Program-made: the position numbers and the translations under genes
In this document: positions 48,312 to 57,836 of the stretch, piece by piece
Position numbering within the stretch: position 1 is the first letter of the stretch
How the letters are laid out: every line of letters begins with the position of its first letter
DNA from: Bacillus horti
GTDB lineage: Bacteria; Bacillota; Bacilli; Caldalkalibacillales; JCM-10596
Assembly (NCBI RefSeq): GCF_030813115.1
Contig: NZ_JAUSTY010000017.1
Span: forward strand, 31,086-95,085
DNA: 64,000 bases
Direction: 5' to 3'
Notes under the pieces: generated by a model
Database searches by the model: none
The model's input: the letters and a program-made list of their open reading frames with translations, nothing else
Told to the model about the DNA's origin: nothing

Positions 48312-48399
48312 CGTGTGCTAAGTTTCTTTCTCATTCATCCATTTGGTATAGTGGAAATAGCTGAATTTGTATCGAAGTATAATGGAAGGGATAAAAATA

Positions 48400-50031
48400 A
48401 TGTTCAAGCGTTTCAGACAATTACTTCTTACACGGAAGCCCTATCGATTACAAACACTGATCATTCTACTAGTTAGCGCTGTCACAGCTGTAGCTCTTAT
48501 TTTGACAGGTATTCTTGTAGCTAATGATTATGCTACAACAACTCAAAGAAATCTAGAGAATCGAGCACAAGCGATTGCTTTAGCTGTAGGCCAAGCACCT
48601 ACTGTGCAAAGCAGCTTACGCCAAGGAAACTACGGTGGTGAGGTCCAGTCCTACACTCTCGCGGTTAAAGCTGAAACAGACGTAGAATATATCGTAGTTA
48701 TGGACATGAATAGCATCCGGCTCTCTCACACGAACGAAGAGATCATTGGTGAAAAATTTGTTGGGGGAGATGAAGGACCAGCTCTGCAAGGTGAGACATA
48801 TACGTCTGTTGCCGTCGGTACACTAGGTGAATCAATGCGGGCGTTTGTACCAATTTGGGATGGTGAGGAGCAAATTGGTGTTGTAGCTGTAGGAATAGCT
48901 ACGGAAAAAATCAATGAAGCGATCATTGGTAGTCAGAAAATGGTTTTCTTCGGCTTAGGTATAGGGCTTGTTGTAGGATTACTTGGTGCGCTTTTGCTGG
49001 CTCAAAAGGTTAAGAATTCTATGCATGGCTTAGAGCCTGTGGAAATTGCCCAGCTTTTGGAGGAAAGAGAAGCGATGCTTGCATCCGTACGTGAAGGAAT
49101 TGTAGCGATTGATGAACAGGGAAGAATTGTGGTGGTCAATCATGCCGCCCGCGATATGTTTAATAAGGCTGGTATGAAGGAGGAGCCTGTAGGTAAAAGC
49201 ATCCAGTATTTTTTACCTGAGTCCAAGCTACAAGATGTCCTTGTCCATCAGAAGCCTGTTCTAGACCAAGCCCAAAAGCTTAACCAATTAGAAATCTTGG
49301 TGAATCATGTCCCTGTTACAGCAGGAGGAAAGCTTGTTGGAGCACTAGCAACATTTCGTGATAAAACGGAGCTGACTAGTATGCTGGATCAGCTGTCAGG
49401 GGCGAAGGATTATGCACAGAGCTTGCGTATGCACACCCATGAATTTATGAATAAGCTTCATGTGATTTCGGCCATGGTGCATACGCAGTCCTATAGTGAT
49501 CTAAGTACCTATATTAAACAAATTGCTAATTACTATCAGCAGGATGTGGGCTGGGTTTCAAGTCATATTAGAGATCCTATCCTTGCGGGCTACTTATTAA
49601 ATAAGCTAAACCTTCTGGAAGAGAACAATGTTCTTGTCACTTTGGAAGGAAGGTTCGCTTGGCCCAACATTAAGAGTGCTGAACTGATAGATGCGCTAAC
49701 GACAATTATAGGTAACACACTAGATAACGCTTATGAAGCGATAGCTGAACAAGAGGAAAAGAAGATTAAGATTACTTTAACGTATGCGAAAGGCTTGTTA
49801 GAATGGACAGTGCGGGACAATGGACCAGGTTTTGATCAAGAGGCCCTCGAATATTCAATGAAAAAAGGAACATCCACAAAAGGAACAGACAGAGGTTTTG
49901 GTATGCACTTAATTCAACAGGCGGCTGAAGAGTCAGGGGGAACGGTGCATATAGTACCACGGAAAGGAGTAGGGGTGGCCGTGCAGGTGTACATCCCTTA
50001 TCATAAAGATGATTCAGGTCTTAATCATTGA
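48400..50031 (+). CDS. CitA/DcuS-family sensor histidine kinase
   Basis: A 543-residue membrane kinase. The first helix is at about residues 16-38, an extracytoplasmic PDC/sCache-type sensor at about 40-180, and the second helix at about 185-208 (VFFGLGIGLVVGLLGALLLA). A PAS domain follows (about 225-330). The phosphoacceptor box is RMHTHEFMNKLH with H347 likely. The ATPase has IGNTLDNAYEAI and DNGPGF. This class senses citrate, malate, fumarate or succinate. The start ATG 48400 has GGAAGGG 9 nt upstream. It overlaps its response regulator by 23 nt. Confidence 0.9.
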   Translation: MFKRFRQLLLTRKPYRLQTLIILLVSAVTAVALILTGILVANDYATTTQRNLENRAQAIALAVGQAPTVQSSLRQGNYGGEVQSYTLAVKAETDVEYIVVMDMNSIRLSHTNEEIIGEKFVGGDEGPALQGETYTSVAVGTLGESMRAFVPIWDGEEQIGVVAVGIATEKINEAIIGSQKMVFFGLGIGLVVGLLGALLLAQKVKNSMHGLEPVEIAQLLEEREAMLASVREGIVAIDEQGRIVVVNHAARDMFNKAGMKEEPVGKSIQYFLPESKLQDVLVHQKPVLDQAQKLNQLEILVNHVPVTAGGKLVGALATFRDKTELTSMLDQLSGAKDYAQSLRMHTHEFMNKLHVISAMVHTQSYSDLSTYIKQIANYYQQDVGWVSSHIRDPILAGYLLNKLNLLEENNVLVTLEGRFAWPNIKSAELIDALTTIIGNTLDNAYEAIAEQEEKKIKITLTYAKGLLEWTVRDNGPGFDQEALEYSMKKGTSTKGTDRGFGMHLIQQAAEESGGTVHIVPRKGVGVAVQVYIPYHKDDSGLNH

Positions 50032-50728
50032 AGATGACCCTATGGTAGCAAAGTTTAACGGCATTTACTTGAATCAAGTAGAAGGCTTTGAATTGACGGG
50101 GACGGCTGACGGTATAGCGGCTGGATGGCAAATTTTAAACAGAAGTACGATCGATTTAGTTCTACTTGATATATATATGAACCAAGAAAACGGCTTACAG
50201 CTGCTTGTGGATTTAAGAAAAATGAACTACCCAGCTGATGTCATTGTGATCTCCTCTGCTAATGATCCTGAATCCATTCAAACGGCCCTACGCTATGGAG
50301 CTGTGGATTACTTAATCAAACCGTTTGATTTCGAACGATTCCAAGAGGCCTTACTTCAATACAAGCTTAGGAGAGAGGGAATGCAGAAAGAAAGTCTTAG
50401 GCAAACGGAGCTTGATGCCTTATTTCATTCCAAGCTGCCTAATAAGGATCAAATGGAGGAGCTTTTACCCAAAGGGATTACAAAAGAAACCTATCACCGT
50501 GTGCTGCGTGACCTTACTAAGCTTAAGGGTTGGTTCTCCACCGCCGAGCTTTCTGACGTAACGGGGATATCACGTGTTTCACTTAGAAAATATTTGCGTT
50601 TTCTAGAAGAGGGTGGTTTGTTGCAAAGTGATATAAGCTATGAAGGAAGTGGGCGTCCCTTTCATAAGTATAAGCTTAGTACAGGAGGGCGTGACTATGT
50701 TCTTTCGGTAATAAACAAAGAAGATTAA
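50009..50728 (+). CDS. CitB/DcuR-family response regulator
   Basis: A 239-residue regulator. The receiver domain (about 1-120) has the acidic pocket IIEDDP and phospho-acceptor D54 in LVLLDIYM, with the Lys in DYLIKPFDF. The C-terminal DNA-binding part (about 165-235) includes TAELSDVTGISRVSLRKYLR, a helix-turn-helix typical of CitB/DcuR/MalR types. It is encoded with the upstream kinase and probably activates the downstream carboxylate transporter. A terminator separates it from that gene. Confidence 0.9.
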   Translation: MIQVLIIEDDPMVAKFNGIYLNQVEGFELTGTADGIAAGWQILNRSTIDLVLLDIYMNQENGLQLLVDLRKMNYPADVIVISSANDPESIQTALRYGAVDYLIKPFDFERFQEALLQYKLRREGMQKESLRQTELDALFHSKLPNKDQMEELLPKGITKETYHRVLRDLTKLKGWFSTAELSDVTGISRVSLRKYLRFLEEGGLLQSDISYEGSGRPFHKYKLSTGGRDYVLSVINKED

Positions 50729-50820
50729 AATAAGAATGGTCTAGAGAAACACTAGAAAAGTACTAGAGAGGTAACTAGAGGCAACTTAAAAGAACTAAAT
50801 TAATTAGAGTTCATAAAGAT

Positions 50821-50847
50821 AAAGCGTTCGCTAAGAGCGCTTTTTTT
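50821..50847 (+). terminator. Terminator after the response regulator
   Basis: AAAGCGTTC / GAGCGCTTT (one wobble), loop GCTAA, then TTTTT. Confidence 0.85.
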
Positions 50848-50912
50848 AGTTACAAAAGGTAAAACAATAGTTTCATAAGCTATACGAAATGAGTTGATTA
50901 ATAGAGAATGGA

Positions 50913-50926
50913 GGTAAGCGCTTTCA
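50913..50926 (+). promoter_or_regulatory. CcpA-binding cre site
   Basis: GGTAAGCGCTTTCA matches the cre consensus TGWAAGCGYTWNCW at 13 of 14 positions (first base differs). It lies 14 nt before the transporter ATG, where bound CcpA could block transcription. Carbon catabolite repression of a carboxylate transporter is the expected logic. Confidence 0.75.
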
Positions 50927-50939
50927 AGAAAGGGATGAA

Positions 50940-52730
50940 ATGGTTATGAGACAAATGGCCTTATCAATCTGGAACTCATTATGGTCCCAGCATAAAAAGA
51001 CAAAGGATGCTTTAAACGTTTTCTCTTTTAGGAAGCCTTCCGACAAGGGTTTTAATAAAGTGAAAGAATCCTATGACCAAGAGAGGATCATCCAGGCGAA
51101 AGGAGAAACTGATTCCAACTCTGCTCAAAACGCTTCAACTGAAAAAGAAACTCCTCCCATTCAAAATTCAGAAGGAGGAAGCAATAACAAGCGAAATGAG
51201 CCCGAGCCTGAGATTAAAAAGCCCTATACTCGTGCTCAAGTGGTTGGACTCTTTTTAGGACCAGCCCTATTTATTCTCACTTTGCTATTTTTCCATCCAG
51301 AGGGACTTTCCACTGAGGCGAAATCCGTTTTGGCGGTCACGCTATGGATTGCTGTTTGGTGGATTACGGAAGCTTTGCCCATTCCAGCAACATCTTTACT
51401 CCCTCTTGTTCTTCTACCTATTACGGGAGCGATGTCTGGAAGTGATGTTGCTTCCTCCTATGGGAATGATATTATCTTTCTTTTTCTAGGTGGTTTCTTT
51501 ATTGCCACAGCGATGGAAAAATGGAATTTGCATAAACGTATGGCTCTGTTTATCATAGCTATGATCGGTACAAGTACACAACGGATATTACTTGGTTTTA
51601 TGGTAGCCACCGGCTTTTTATCGATGTGGGTTTCCAATACGGCAGCTGTTATGATGATGATTCCTATGGGGCTTGCCATTACTGTACAGGTGGCAAGTGC
51701 TATCAAAAATACACCACAAGAATCAGAGCTTCCGAAATTTGAGAAAGCTCTTATCTTTGGGATTGGCTACGCCGGAACGATTGGAGGGCTAGGAACCTTA
51801 ATTGGAACCCCGCCAAACATTATTTTGGCTGCTCAAATGGATGAGCTTTTCGGAATCAAGATTTCCTTTGCTCAATGGATGATCTTTGCTGCACCGGTTG
51901 TCATTCTTATGTTGTTTATCACTTGGATATATTTGGGCAGGTATAAATTTAGTACGTCTATTCAGCAGCTACCTGGAGGAAGAGAGCTAATCCAAAGTGA
52001 AAGACGAGCGTTAGGTCAAACATCTTTTGAAGAGAAGTCTGTTGGAGCAGTTTTTGTGTTTGCTGCCTTTATGTGGATTACACGCGAATTCTTTTGGGTG
52101 GAGGACGGACTGTTCTTTGAAATTCCGGGTATATCTGATGGGATGATAGCTATAATGGCTGCAGCATTACTCTTTACTATTCCAGCCAAAGCAAAATCAA
52201 GTTTACGAATTTTGAATTGGAATGATTCAAAGACGATACCATGGGGAGTTCTGTTACTTTTTGGAGGAGGTCTGGCTATTGCTGCTGGATTCCGTACAAC
52301 GGGGCTATCTGATTGGATGGGAGAGCAGCTCACCGTACTTGATGGATTAAGTCTTGTCGTCATTATAGCCTGTGCTACATTATTGATTATGGCTATGACG
52401 GAAATCACCTCTAATACAGCAACCGCAACGATGATATTGCCTGTTGTTGGCGCCTTAGCTATCGCTCTTAACATCCATCCATTTGCGTTAATGGTCCCTT
52501 GTGCCATGGCGGCGAATTGTGCCTTTATGCTACCGGTAGGAACACCACCTAACGCTATTATCTTTGGGACAGGTAAGCTGAAAATTATTGAAATGGTACG
52601 AGCAGGTTTTGCCGTAAACGTAGTGGCTACTATTATTATTATTCTAGCCGTCTATTATTTACTGCCGCTTGTTTTTGGAATTGATTTAAATCATTTACCA
52701 GCGAATCTGTCTAACTCTATTGAAGGATAG
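50940..52730 (+). CDS. DASS/SLC13-family sodium:carboxylate symporter
   Basis: A 596-residue transporter with about 11-12 membrane helices. The signature segments GFLSMWVSNTAAVMMMIPMG, IGTPPNIILA and SNTATATMILPVVGAL-(x)n-GTPPNAIIFGTG place it in the divalent anion:Na+ symporter family. Succinate, fumarate, malate or citrate are likely substrates. The first 100 residues are hydrophilic and charged, an extension beyond the family core. The ATG at 50940 follows AAAGGGA; ATG 50946 is possible. Upstream are the two-component genes and a cre site, implying inducer plus glucose control. Confidence 0.92.
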   Translation: MVMRQMALSIWNSLWSQHKKTKDALNVFSFRKPSDKGFNKVKESYDQERIIQAKGETDSNSAQNASTEKETPPIQNSEGGSNNKRNEPEPEIKKPYTRAQVVGLFLGPALFILTLLFFHPEGLSTEAKSVLAVTLWIAVWWITEALPIPATSLLPLVLLPITGAMSGSDVASSYGNDIIFLFLGGFFIATAMEKWNLHKRMALFIIAMIGTSTQRILLGFMVATGFLSMWVSNTAAVMMMIPMGLAITVQVASAIKNTPQESELPKFEKALIFGIGYAGTIGGLGTLIGTPPNIILAAQMDELFGIKISFAQWMIFAAPVVILMLFITWIYLGRYKFSTSIQQLPGGRELIQSERRALGQTSFEEKSVGAVFVFAAFMWITREFFWVEDGLFFEIPGISDGMIAIMAAALLFTIPAKAKSSLRILNWNDSKTIPWGVLLLFGGGLAIAAGFRTTGLSDWMGEQLTVLDGLSLVVIIACATLLIMAMTEITSNTATATMILPVVGALAIALNIHPFALMVPCAMAANCAFMLPVGTPPNAIIFGTGKLKIIEMVRAGFAVNVVATIIIILAVYYLLPLVFGIDLNHLPANLSNSIEG

Positions 52731-52790
52731 GATCGAAGACTAAAACTAAATTATTTAATACGTAACATATGTATGTGTTCAAAGATACAT

Positions 52791-52842
52791 CGGCACTCTG
52801 TAGCTGTTAACTTACTGCTATTAGGGTGTCGTCTTTTCTTTT
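52791..52842 (+). terminator. Terminator after the DASS transporter
   Basis: CGGCACTCT with AGGGTGTCG (wobbles), inner GTAGC / GCTAT pairing, then TCTTTTCTTTTT. Confidence 0.7.
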
Positions 52843-52958
52843 TACCAAATGACTTTTTTGATAATAGAAGCTTAAGCTCCACCAGTTTTCTCAAGTAGCA
52901 AAACAGATAAAAAAGAGGTACAATGAGTGGTGATAAAACAACAGTATGATCATGGAGT

Positions 52959-54599
52959 GTGGAAGGATTGTTTAAACCTACTTTACAGTGTATACAAGCA
53001 TTAAATATAGATGAATTTCACTCCTTTACCTTAATGTATCCACTTGAAATGAGCCATGATTTATGGTTTCCTTTATATCAAGAAATAAAGCAGCAGGAAA
53101 CGCATCACATGATTTTGGAGAGTGGAAGAGCTGGTCGCTATTCGGTCATCGGATATAGGCCCGTAACCCACATTGTGGGCAAGGATGGTAAGCTGACGTA
53201 CAACGAGCTTTCAAAGCAAGGGACTGTGGTAAGCACGAAACAGGAGGAAGGAGAGCTCCTCGATCTCTTGAAAGCTTATACGGAAGGAAAAAAGGCGTAC
53301 CATTTTGGCGAAGAAGGAGAAATCAGTGCTGGCCTATTCGGCTATTACAGCTATGATTTGGTTCGGGAAATTGAAGAATTACCTAAACAAAGTACAGATG
53401 ATTTACACACACCAGATGTAAATTTGATGGAGTTTGAGCAGCTTATCGTTTTTGATCATACCGAAAATCAGCATTGGCTATTACTCTCTCAAGAGCTTCA
53501 AGAACTTGGCTCTGATCAAGGGGAGGTAGCCCTTCAACAAACGTATGAAAAGGCCCAGAATAAGCTGTTACAGTGGAATGAGGAGTTGCAGAGCTGGATT
53601 GCACAGTATGAAAACAAGAAGCAAAATGTTAAGCATGAAAAAAGTGAAGAAGTAGATAGTCAAGGAGTAAGCTACAAAGGGTTATCCGAGGTTTCGGCTG
53701 AGCTTCCTCCGTTAGTTCCATCTCTTGAGGAGCCGGCTTTTGTCCAAGCGGTAGAGAAAATTCAGCAATACATTGCGGCGGGTGATGTGTTTCAGGTCAA
53801 TCTATCAGTCAGACAAGCACGTCCGTTATATGGGGAGCCTTTAGATATTTATCGTCATTTACGGCAGATTAATCCTTCTCCCTATATGGGCTATCTCCAT
53901 TTCCCTGAGCAACAAGTTATTTGTGGATCACCTGAGCAGCTGATTAAGCTTAGCGGACAAAAGCTAAGTACAAGACCAATCGCTGGCACAAGACCTAGAG
54001 GTGGAGATCGTGAGCAAGATCTAAAGCTAGCTCATGAGCTCATTCATCATCCTAAGGAGAGAGCTGAGCATGTCATGCTGGTGGATCTAGAGCGTAATGA
54101 CCTGGGTAAGGTGGCTGCTTTTGGGACGGTACATGTGGATGAGTTTATGGTGATTGAGGAATATTCCCATGTCATGCATATCGTATCAAATGTACAAGGA
54201 GAGCTAGCACCCGAGTATGACGCGTTTGATGTGATTCGGGCTGTGTTTCCTGGAGGTACGATCACAGGAGCGCCTAAGGTGAGAACGATGGAGATTATAG
54301 AAGAGCTTGAACCCGTGAGAAGAGGGGTTTACACAGGGGCAATAGGCTGGATAAGCTTTGCTGGAGCTATGGAACTGAATATTACGATCCGCACCATGCT
54401 TGTTCAGCAGGAGCAGGTTTATGTGCAGGCGGGAGCGGGAATTGTTATTGATTCCGTACCGCAGAATGAATATCAGGAATCCTTGAACAAGGCGAAAGCT
54501 TTGTGGAAGGCGTATGAGCTTAGTGTAACAGAATGGAAGCAAAGTGAGCAGTCACATAAACTAGAGAAGAGCACAGAAGAGACGAGTTTACAGGTATAA
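52959..54599 (+). CDS. pabB: Aminodeoxychorismate synthase component I
   Basis: A 546-residue chorismate-binding enzyme of the TrpE/PabB family. The N-terminal domain runs to about residue 240, followed by the catalytic domain (about 265-520) with GDVFQVNLSVRQ, RPIAGTRPRGGDREQD, ERAEHVMLVDLERNDLG and GGTITGAPKVRTMEIIEELE. With PabA it makes 4-amino-4-deoxychorismate for folate. A charged linker (about 210-260) and tail lengthen it. The start is uncertain: GTG 52959 is the first start after an in-frame stop, TTG 52968 is the alternative, and no strong ribosome site is seen. The pabB-pabA-pabC context distinguishes it from TrpE. Confidence 0.9.
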   Translation: MEGLFKPTLQCIQALNIDEFHSFTLMYPLEMSHDLWFPLYQEIKQQETHHMILESGRAGRYSVIGYRPVTHIVGKDGKLTYNELSKQGTVVSTKQEEGELLDLLKAYTEGKKAYHFGEEGEISAGLFGYYSYDLVREIEELPKQSTDDLHTPDVNLMEFEQLIVFDHTENQHWLLLSQELQELGSDQGEVALQQTYEKAQNKLLQWNEELQSWIAQYENKKQNVKHEKSEEVDSQGVSYKGLSEVSAELPPLVPSLEEPAFVQAVEKIQQYIAAGDVFQVNLSVRQARPLYGEPLDIYRHLRQINPSPYMGYLHFPEQQVICGSPEQLIKLSGQKLSTRPIAGTRPRGGDREQDLKLAHELIHHPKERAEHVMLVDLERNDLGKVAAFGTVHVDEFMVIEEYSHVMHIVSNVQGELAPEYDAFDVIRAVFPGGTITGAPKVRTMEIIEELEPVRRGVYTGAIGWISFAGAMELNITIRTMLVQQEQVYVQAGAGIVIDSVPQNEYQESLNKAKALWKAYELSVTEWKQSEQSHKLEKSTEETSLQV

Positions 54600-54645
54600 T
54601 CAGGGTTAAAAATATGAGCTGAGAATAGCTGAGGAGGAGATTTAA

Positions 54646-55230
54646 ATGATCGTTATGATCGATAACTATGATTCATTTACGTATAACTTGGTGCAGTATT
54701 TAGGAGAGCTAGGGCAGGAGCTTAGGGTGTTTCGTAACGACAAAATTACGATCGCTGAATTAGAGGAGCTGCAGCCTGAGTATCTAATGATTTCCCCAGG
54801 ACCTTGCACACCAGATGAGGCAGGCATTAGCTTGGATGTGATAAAGCACTTTGCCGGAAAAATTCCTATTTTAGGAGTGTGCCTAGGACATCAAGCGATT
54901 GGTCAGGTATTCGGAGGAAAGGTAGTACGAGCGGAAAAGCTTATGCACGGTAAAACCTCACCCGTGTACCATGATGAGAAAACGGTCTTTTTTGAATTGC
55001 CTTCCCCTTATGAGGCAACAAGATATCACTCCTTGCTTGTGGAAAAAAGCTCATTACCCGACTGTCTAGAGATTACAGCTTGGACGGAGGAAGGGGAGAT
55101 CATGGGCCTTCGTCATAAGCAGCTCCCTATTGAAGGAGTACAGTTTCATCCAGAATCGATCATTACGGAGCATGGAAAGCAGCTCCTTCAAAACTTTATT
55201 CAGACGTATTCAAGCGCTCCTTCCGTATAA
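54646..55230 (+). CDS. pabA: Aminodeoxychorismate/anthranilate synthase glutamine amidotransferase
   Basis: A 194-residue class I glutamine amidotransferase supplying ammonia to PabB. The catalytic triad is C79 in [10 protein letters not shown] with H168 and E170 in [26 protein letters not shown] opens it. In B. subtilis this subunit serves both folate and tryptophan synthesis, and no other copy can be judged here. GAGGAGGAG precedes the ATG. Confidence 0.95.
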   Translation: MIVMIDNYDSFTYNLVQYLGELGQELRVFRNDKITIAELEELQPEYLMISPGPCTPDEAGISLDVIKHFAGKIPILGVCLGHQAIGQVFGGKVVRAEKLMHGKTSPVYHDEKTVFFELPSPYEATRYHSLLVEKSSLPDCLEITAWTEEGEIMGLRHKQLPIEGVQFHPESIITEHGKQLLQNFIQTYSSAPSV

Positions 55231-55305
55231 ACAATGCTGAAAAAATGATGATAAAAACGATACATCCTATATGAGAACAAATCGGAAAGGTAGGAGAGAA
55301 GGCAC

Positions 55306-56136
55306 GTGTATGTGTATTTAAATCATGAGCTTACAGCTGAAGAGAACGCCAAAATATCGATTTTTGATCACGGCTATCTTTATGGGATAGGCTTATTCGA
55401 GACTTTCCGAACGTATCGGGGTAAGCCTTTTTTGCTTGAAGAGCATATGCAGCGTTTAGCTTTCGCTTGTCAGGAAATTGGGCTCGAATGGAAGCAAGAT
55501 TTACCTAGACTTAGAGCTGAAATAACGGACTTACTTACACAGAATGGTCTTGAAGATGGGTATTTTCGTTATAACGTAGCAGCAGGAGCCTATCCGATTG
55601 GTTTACCTTCAGCACCATATCAGTCTCTAACAGAAGCGTTATTTGTTAAAGCTCTACCTGAGCCAAGTGGAGAAAAAGTGCTAACCACGTTGAGTTTAAG
55701 AAGGAACACGCCTGAAGGCTCTATACGCTTTAAATCTCATCACTACATGAATAATATTTTAGCTAAACAGGAAACACCCCTTGGAGCAGAAGGGGTGTTT
55801 CTGACAAAAGAAGGCTATGTGGCAGAGGGGCTTGTCAGCAATCTCTTTTTTGTGCGTGAGGATGAGTTATATACCCCAGCTCTGGAAACGGGAATTTTGA
55901 ATGGAATCACCAGGGAATTCGTGGTAGAATTAGCCGATGAATGGCATATTCCTGTCCATGAAGGCTTTTTTTCCTTAGAGTTTGCCCAGCAAGCCGACCA
56001 GGTTTTTGTGACCAATTCAATTCAGGAGATCGTTCCTGTGACTCGCTGGGATCACATCGAATATGCCCCACATGGAAAAGGAAGTGTAGGGGAAAAGCTA
56101 AGAGAGCATTACAAACAAAGTACGCTGCAGAGATGA
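55306..56136 (+). CDS. pabC: Aminodeoxychorismate lyase
   Basis: A 276-residue fold-type IV PLP enzyme releasing pyruvate to give p-aminobenzoate. ISIFDHGYLYGIGLFETFR opens the enzyme. The PLP Lys is in RFKSHHYMNNILAKQE, and EGLVSNLFFV and NGITREFV follow. D-amino acid transaminases share the fold; the pab context decides. The start is GTG 55306 with AGGAGAG upstream. The stop overlaps an in-frame folP start as ATGA. Confidence 0.93.
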   Translation: MYVYLNHELTAEENAKISIFDHGYLYGIGLFETFRTYRGKPFLLEEHMQRLAFACQEIGLEWKQDLPRLRAEITDLLTQNGLEDGYFRYNVAAGAYPIGLPSAPYQSLTEALFVKALPEPSGEKVLTTLSLRRNTPEGSIRFKSHHYMNNILAKQETPLGAEGVFLTKEGYVAEGLVSNLFFVREDELYTPALETGILNGITREFVVELADEWHIPVHEGFFSLEFAQQADQVFVTNSIQEIVPVTRWDHIEYAPHGKGSVGEKLREHYKQSTLQR

Positions 56137-56147
56137 GGAAAAGACAT

Positions 56148-56990
56148 ATGCAAACATCCAAAATTAGTGTGGGACGACATATAATGGACATGGATGCACG
56201 AACATATATAATGGGTATTTTGAACGCTACACCGGACTCCTTTTCTGATGGAGGAAATTTTATGCAAGTTGATCGGGCTATAGATCATGTAGCTGAGATG
56301 ATTGAGTACGGCGCTGATCTCATTGATGTAGGTGGAGAATCCACAAGGCCTGGAGCACAGTATATTGCTGCAGAGGAGGAGCTAGAAAGAGTGATTCCTG
56401 TTATTGAAGCTCTTGCTAGTCGCTTCGATGTGCCCTTATCCATCGATACGTACAAAGCAGATGTGGCCGAACAAGCTCTACAAGCCGGTGCTCATATCAT
56501 TAATGATGTTTGGGGAGCGAAGGCAGATCCGCATATGGCTTCCGTAGCTGCCAAAACGAAGGCACCTATTATTCTAATGCATAACAGGAAGGAAAGAGAT
56601 TACACAAACCTAATGGATGACATAATTGTGGATATGGAGCAAAGCATCCTAATCTCATTGAAGGCTGGAGTACAGGCCAGTCAGATCATTCTTGATCCGG
56701 GGATAGGTTTTGCTAAAACGTGGCAGGACAACCTTGTAGTGATGAATCATTTGGAGCGGCTTATCCAGTTAGGCTATCCTGTTTTATTAGGAACGTCGAG
56801 AAAGTCGATGATCGGTAAAATATTGGACTTGCCTGCAGAAGAACGAGTTGAGGGTACCATAGCTACTGTATGTTTGGGCATAACAAAAGGCTGCCATATT
56901 GTTCGTGTTCATGATGTTAAAGAGGTAACCAGGGCGGTCAAGGTGATGGATGCCATGTTAGGGAAGGGGATTGTGTTGCAGCATGGATAA
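56148..56990 (+). CDS. folP: Dihydropteroate synthase
   Basis: A TIM-barrel enzyme of 280 residues (285 if begun at ATG 56133) joining p-aminobenzoate to the pterin pyrophosphate; it is the sulfonamide target (Sul). MGILNATPDSFSDGG, IDVGGESTRPGA, SIDTYKADVAEQAL, INDVWGAK, LDPGIGFAKT and GTSRKSMIG are visible. I prefer ATG 56148 because GAGGAAAA precedes it. ATG 56133 overlaps the pabC stop and is a coupled alternative. It overlaps folB by 8 nt. Confidence 0.95.
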   Translation: MQTSKISVGRHIMDMDARTYIMGILNATPDSFSDGGNFMQVDRAIDHVAEMIEYGADLIDVGGESTRPGAQYIAAEEELERVIPVIEALASRFDVPLSIDTYKADVAEQALQAGAHIINDVWGAKADPHMASVAAKTKAPIILMHNRKERDYTNLMDDIIVDMEQSILISLKAGVQASQIILDPGIGFAKTWQDNLVVMNHLERLIQLGYPVLLGTSRKSMIGKILDLPAEERVEGTIATVCLGITKGCHIVRVHDVKEVTRAVKVMDAMLGKGIVLQHG

Positions 56991-57345
56991 AATACAGCTG
57001 AAGAATATGGAATTTTACGCGTATCACGGGGTGCTGCCTGAAGAGAACAGGCTGGGACAAAGCTTTAAGGTAGACATGGAGCTGTTTTTGAATTTAGCTC
57101 CAGCAGGCCAAACTGATGATCTAACGCTTTCTATTAATTATGCAGAGGCTTATAAGCTAGTGAAAAGAATTGTAGAAGAAGAGCAGTACAAGCTAATTGA
57201 GGCACTAGCCGAACGAATAGCTCAAGATGCTTTAGATACATGGACCCAATTGGAGGAGGTTTTGGTTAAACTGGTTAAGCCAAACCCACCAATAGCAGGA
57301 CATTACGATTATGTGGCCGTGGAAATAAGGAGAAAACGATCATGA
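56983..57345 (+). CDS. folB: Dihydroneopterin aldolase
   Basis: A 120-residue T-fold enzyme (DHNA aldolase/epimerase) acting before FolK in folate synthesis. MEFYAYHGVLPEENRLGQ carries the catalytic Glu. SINYAEAYKLVKRIVEE and VKLVKPNPPIAGHYDYVAVE follow. The start ATG 56983 lies within the end of folP and matches the homologous N-terminus MDKI/V. It overlaps folK by ATGA. Confidence 0.95.
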   Translation: MDKIQLKNMEFYAYHGVLPEENRLGQSFKVDMELFLNLAPAGQTDDLTLSINYAEAYKLVKRIVEEEQYKLIEALAERIAQDALDTWTQLEEVLVKLVKPNPPIAGHYDYVAVEIRRKRS

Positions 57346-57836
57346 AGCACGAGTTTTACCTCTCCTTGGGATCTAATATGGGGGAGAGGGGAGCTTACAT
57401 CTCTCAAGCTTTAGAGCTTCTAGAAATGCAGAAGGAGACGCTTAAATTATGTAAGGTTTCATCCTTTTACGAAACAGATCCAGTGGGTTACTTAGATCAA
57501 GGGGCTTTTTTAAATATAGCTGTTTATGGTAAGACTAGCCTGCAACCTTTAGAGCTTCTAGCTCACACACAATCTATAGAAAACACCTTAGGCCGTTTAA
57601 GGAGCGTTCGCTGGGGACCGCGGGTTATTGATATTGACATCCTATTGTATAATAGTATACGTATGCGTACTGATGATTTGGTGCTGCCTCACCCGAGAAT
57701 GACTGAAAGAACGTTTGTCCTTGTTCCTTTAGTCGAGATCGCCCCAGAGCTTAGGCTACCAGATGACCATTATACAATTGGAGAACGAATTCAGCAGGTG
57801 GGGAAAGAAGGTGTTCGTTTATGGAAGACCAATTAG
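57342..57836 (+). CDS. folK: 6-hydroxymethyl-dihydropterin pyrophosphokinase
   Basis: A 164-residue HPPK. FYLSLGSNMGERGAYI opens it. SSFYETDPVGYLDQGAFLN, GRLRSVRWGPRVIDIDILLY with the metal-binding DID, and LPHPRMTERTFVLVPL follow. It transfers pyrophosphate from ATP to the pterin. It is coupled by overlap to folB upstream and to yazB downstream (16 nt). Confidence 0.96.
   Translation: MKHEFYLSLGSNMGERGAYISQALELLEMQKETLKLCKVSSFYETDPVGYLDQGAFLNIAVYGKTSLQPLELLAHTQSIENTLGRLRSVRWGPRVIDIDILLYNSIRMRTDDLVLPHPRMTERTFVLVPLVEIAPELRLPDDHYTIGERIQQVGKEGVRLWKTN

Noticed and set aside
52016..52507. 163-codon open frame on the minus strand inside the DASS transporter
   Set aside because: It is antisense to a clear SLC13 transporter, resembles no family, and its Ala/Ile-rich content mirrors the membrane-helix codons opposite.
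52896..52924. Sigma-A promoter before pabB (TAGCAA, 17 nt, TACAAT)
   Set aside because: The -10 is fair but the -35 matches only half of the consensus, so it was not listed as a feature.
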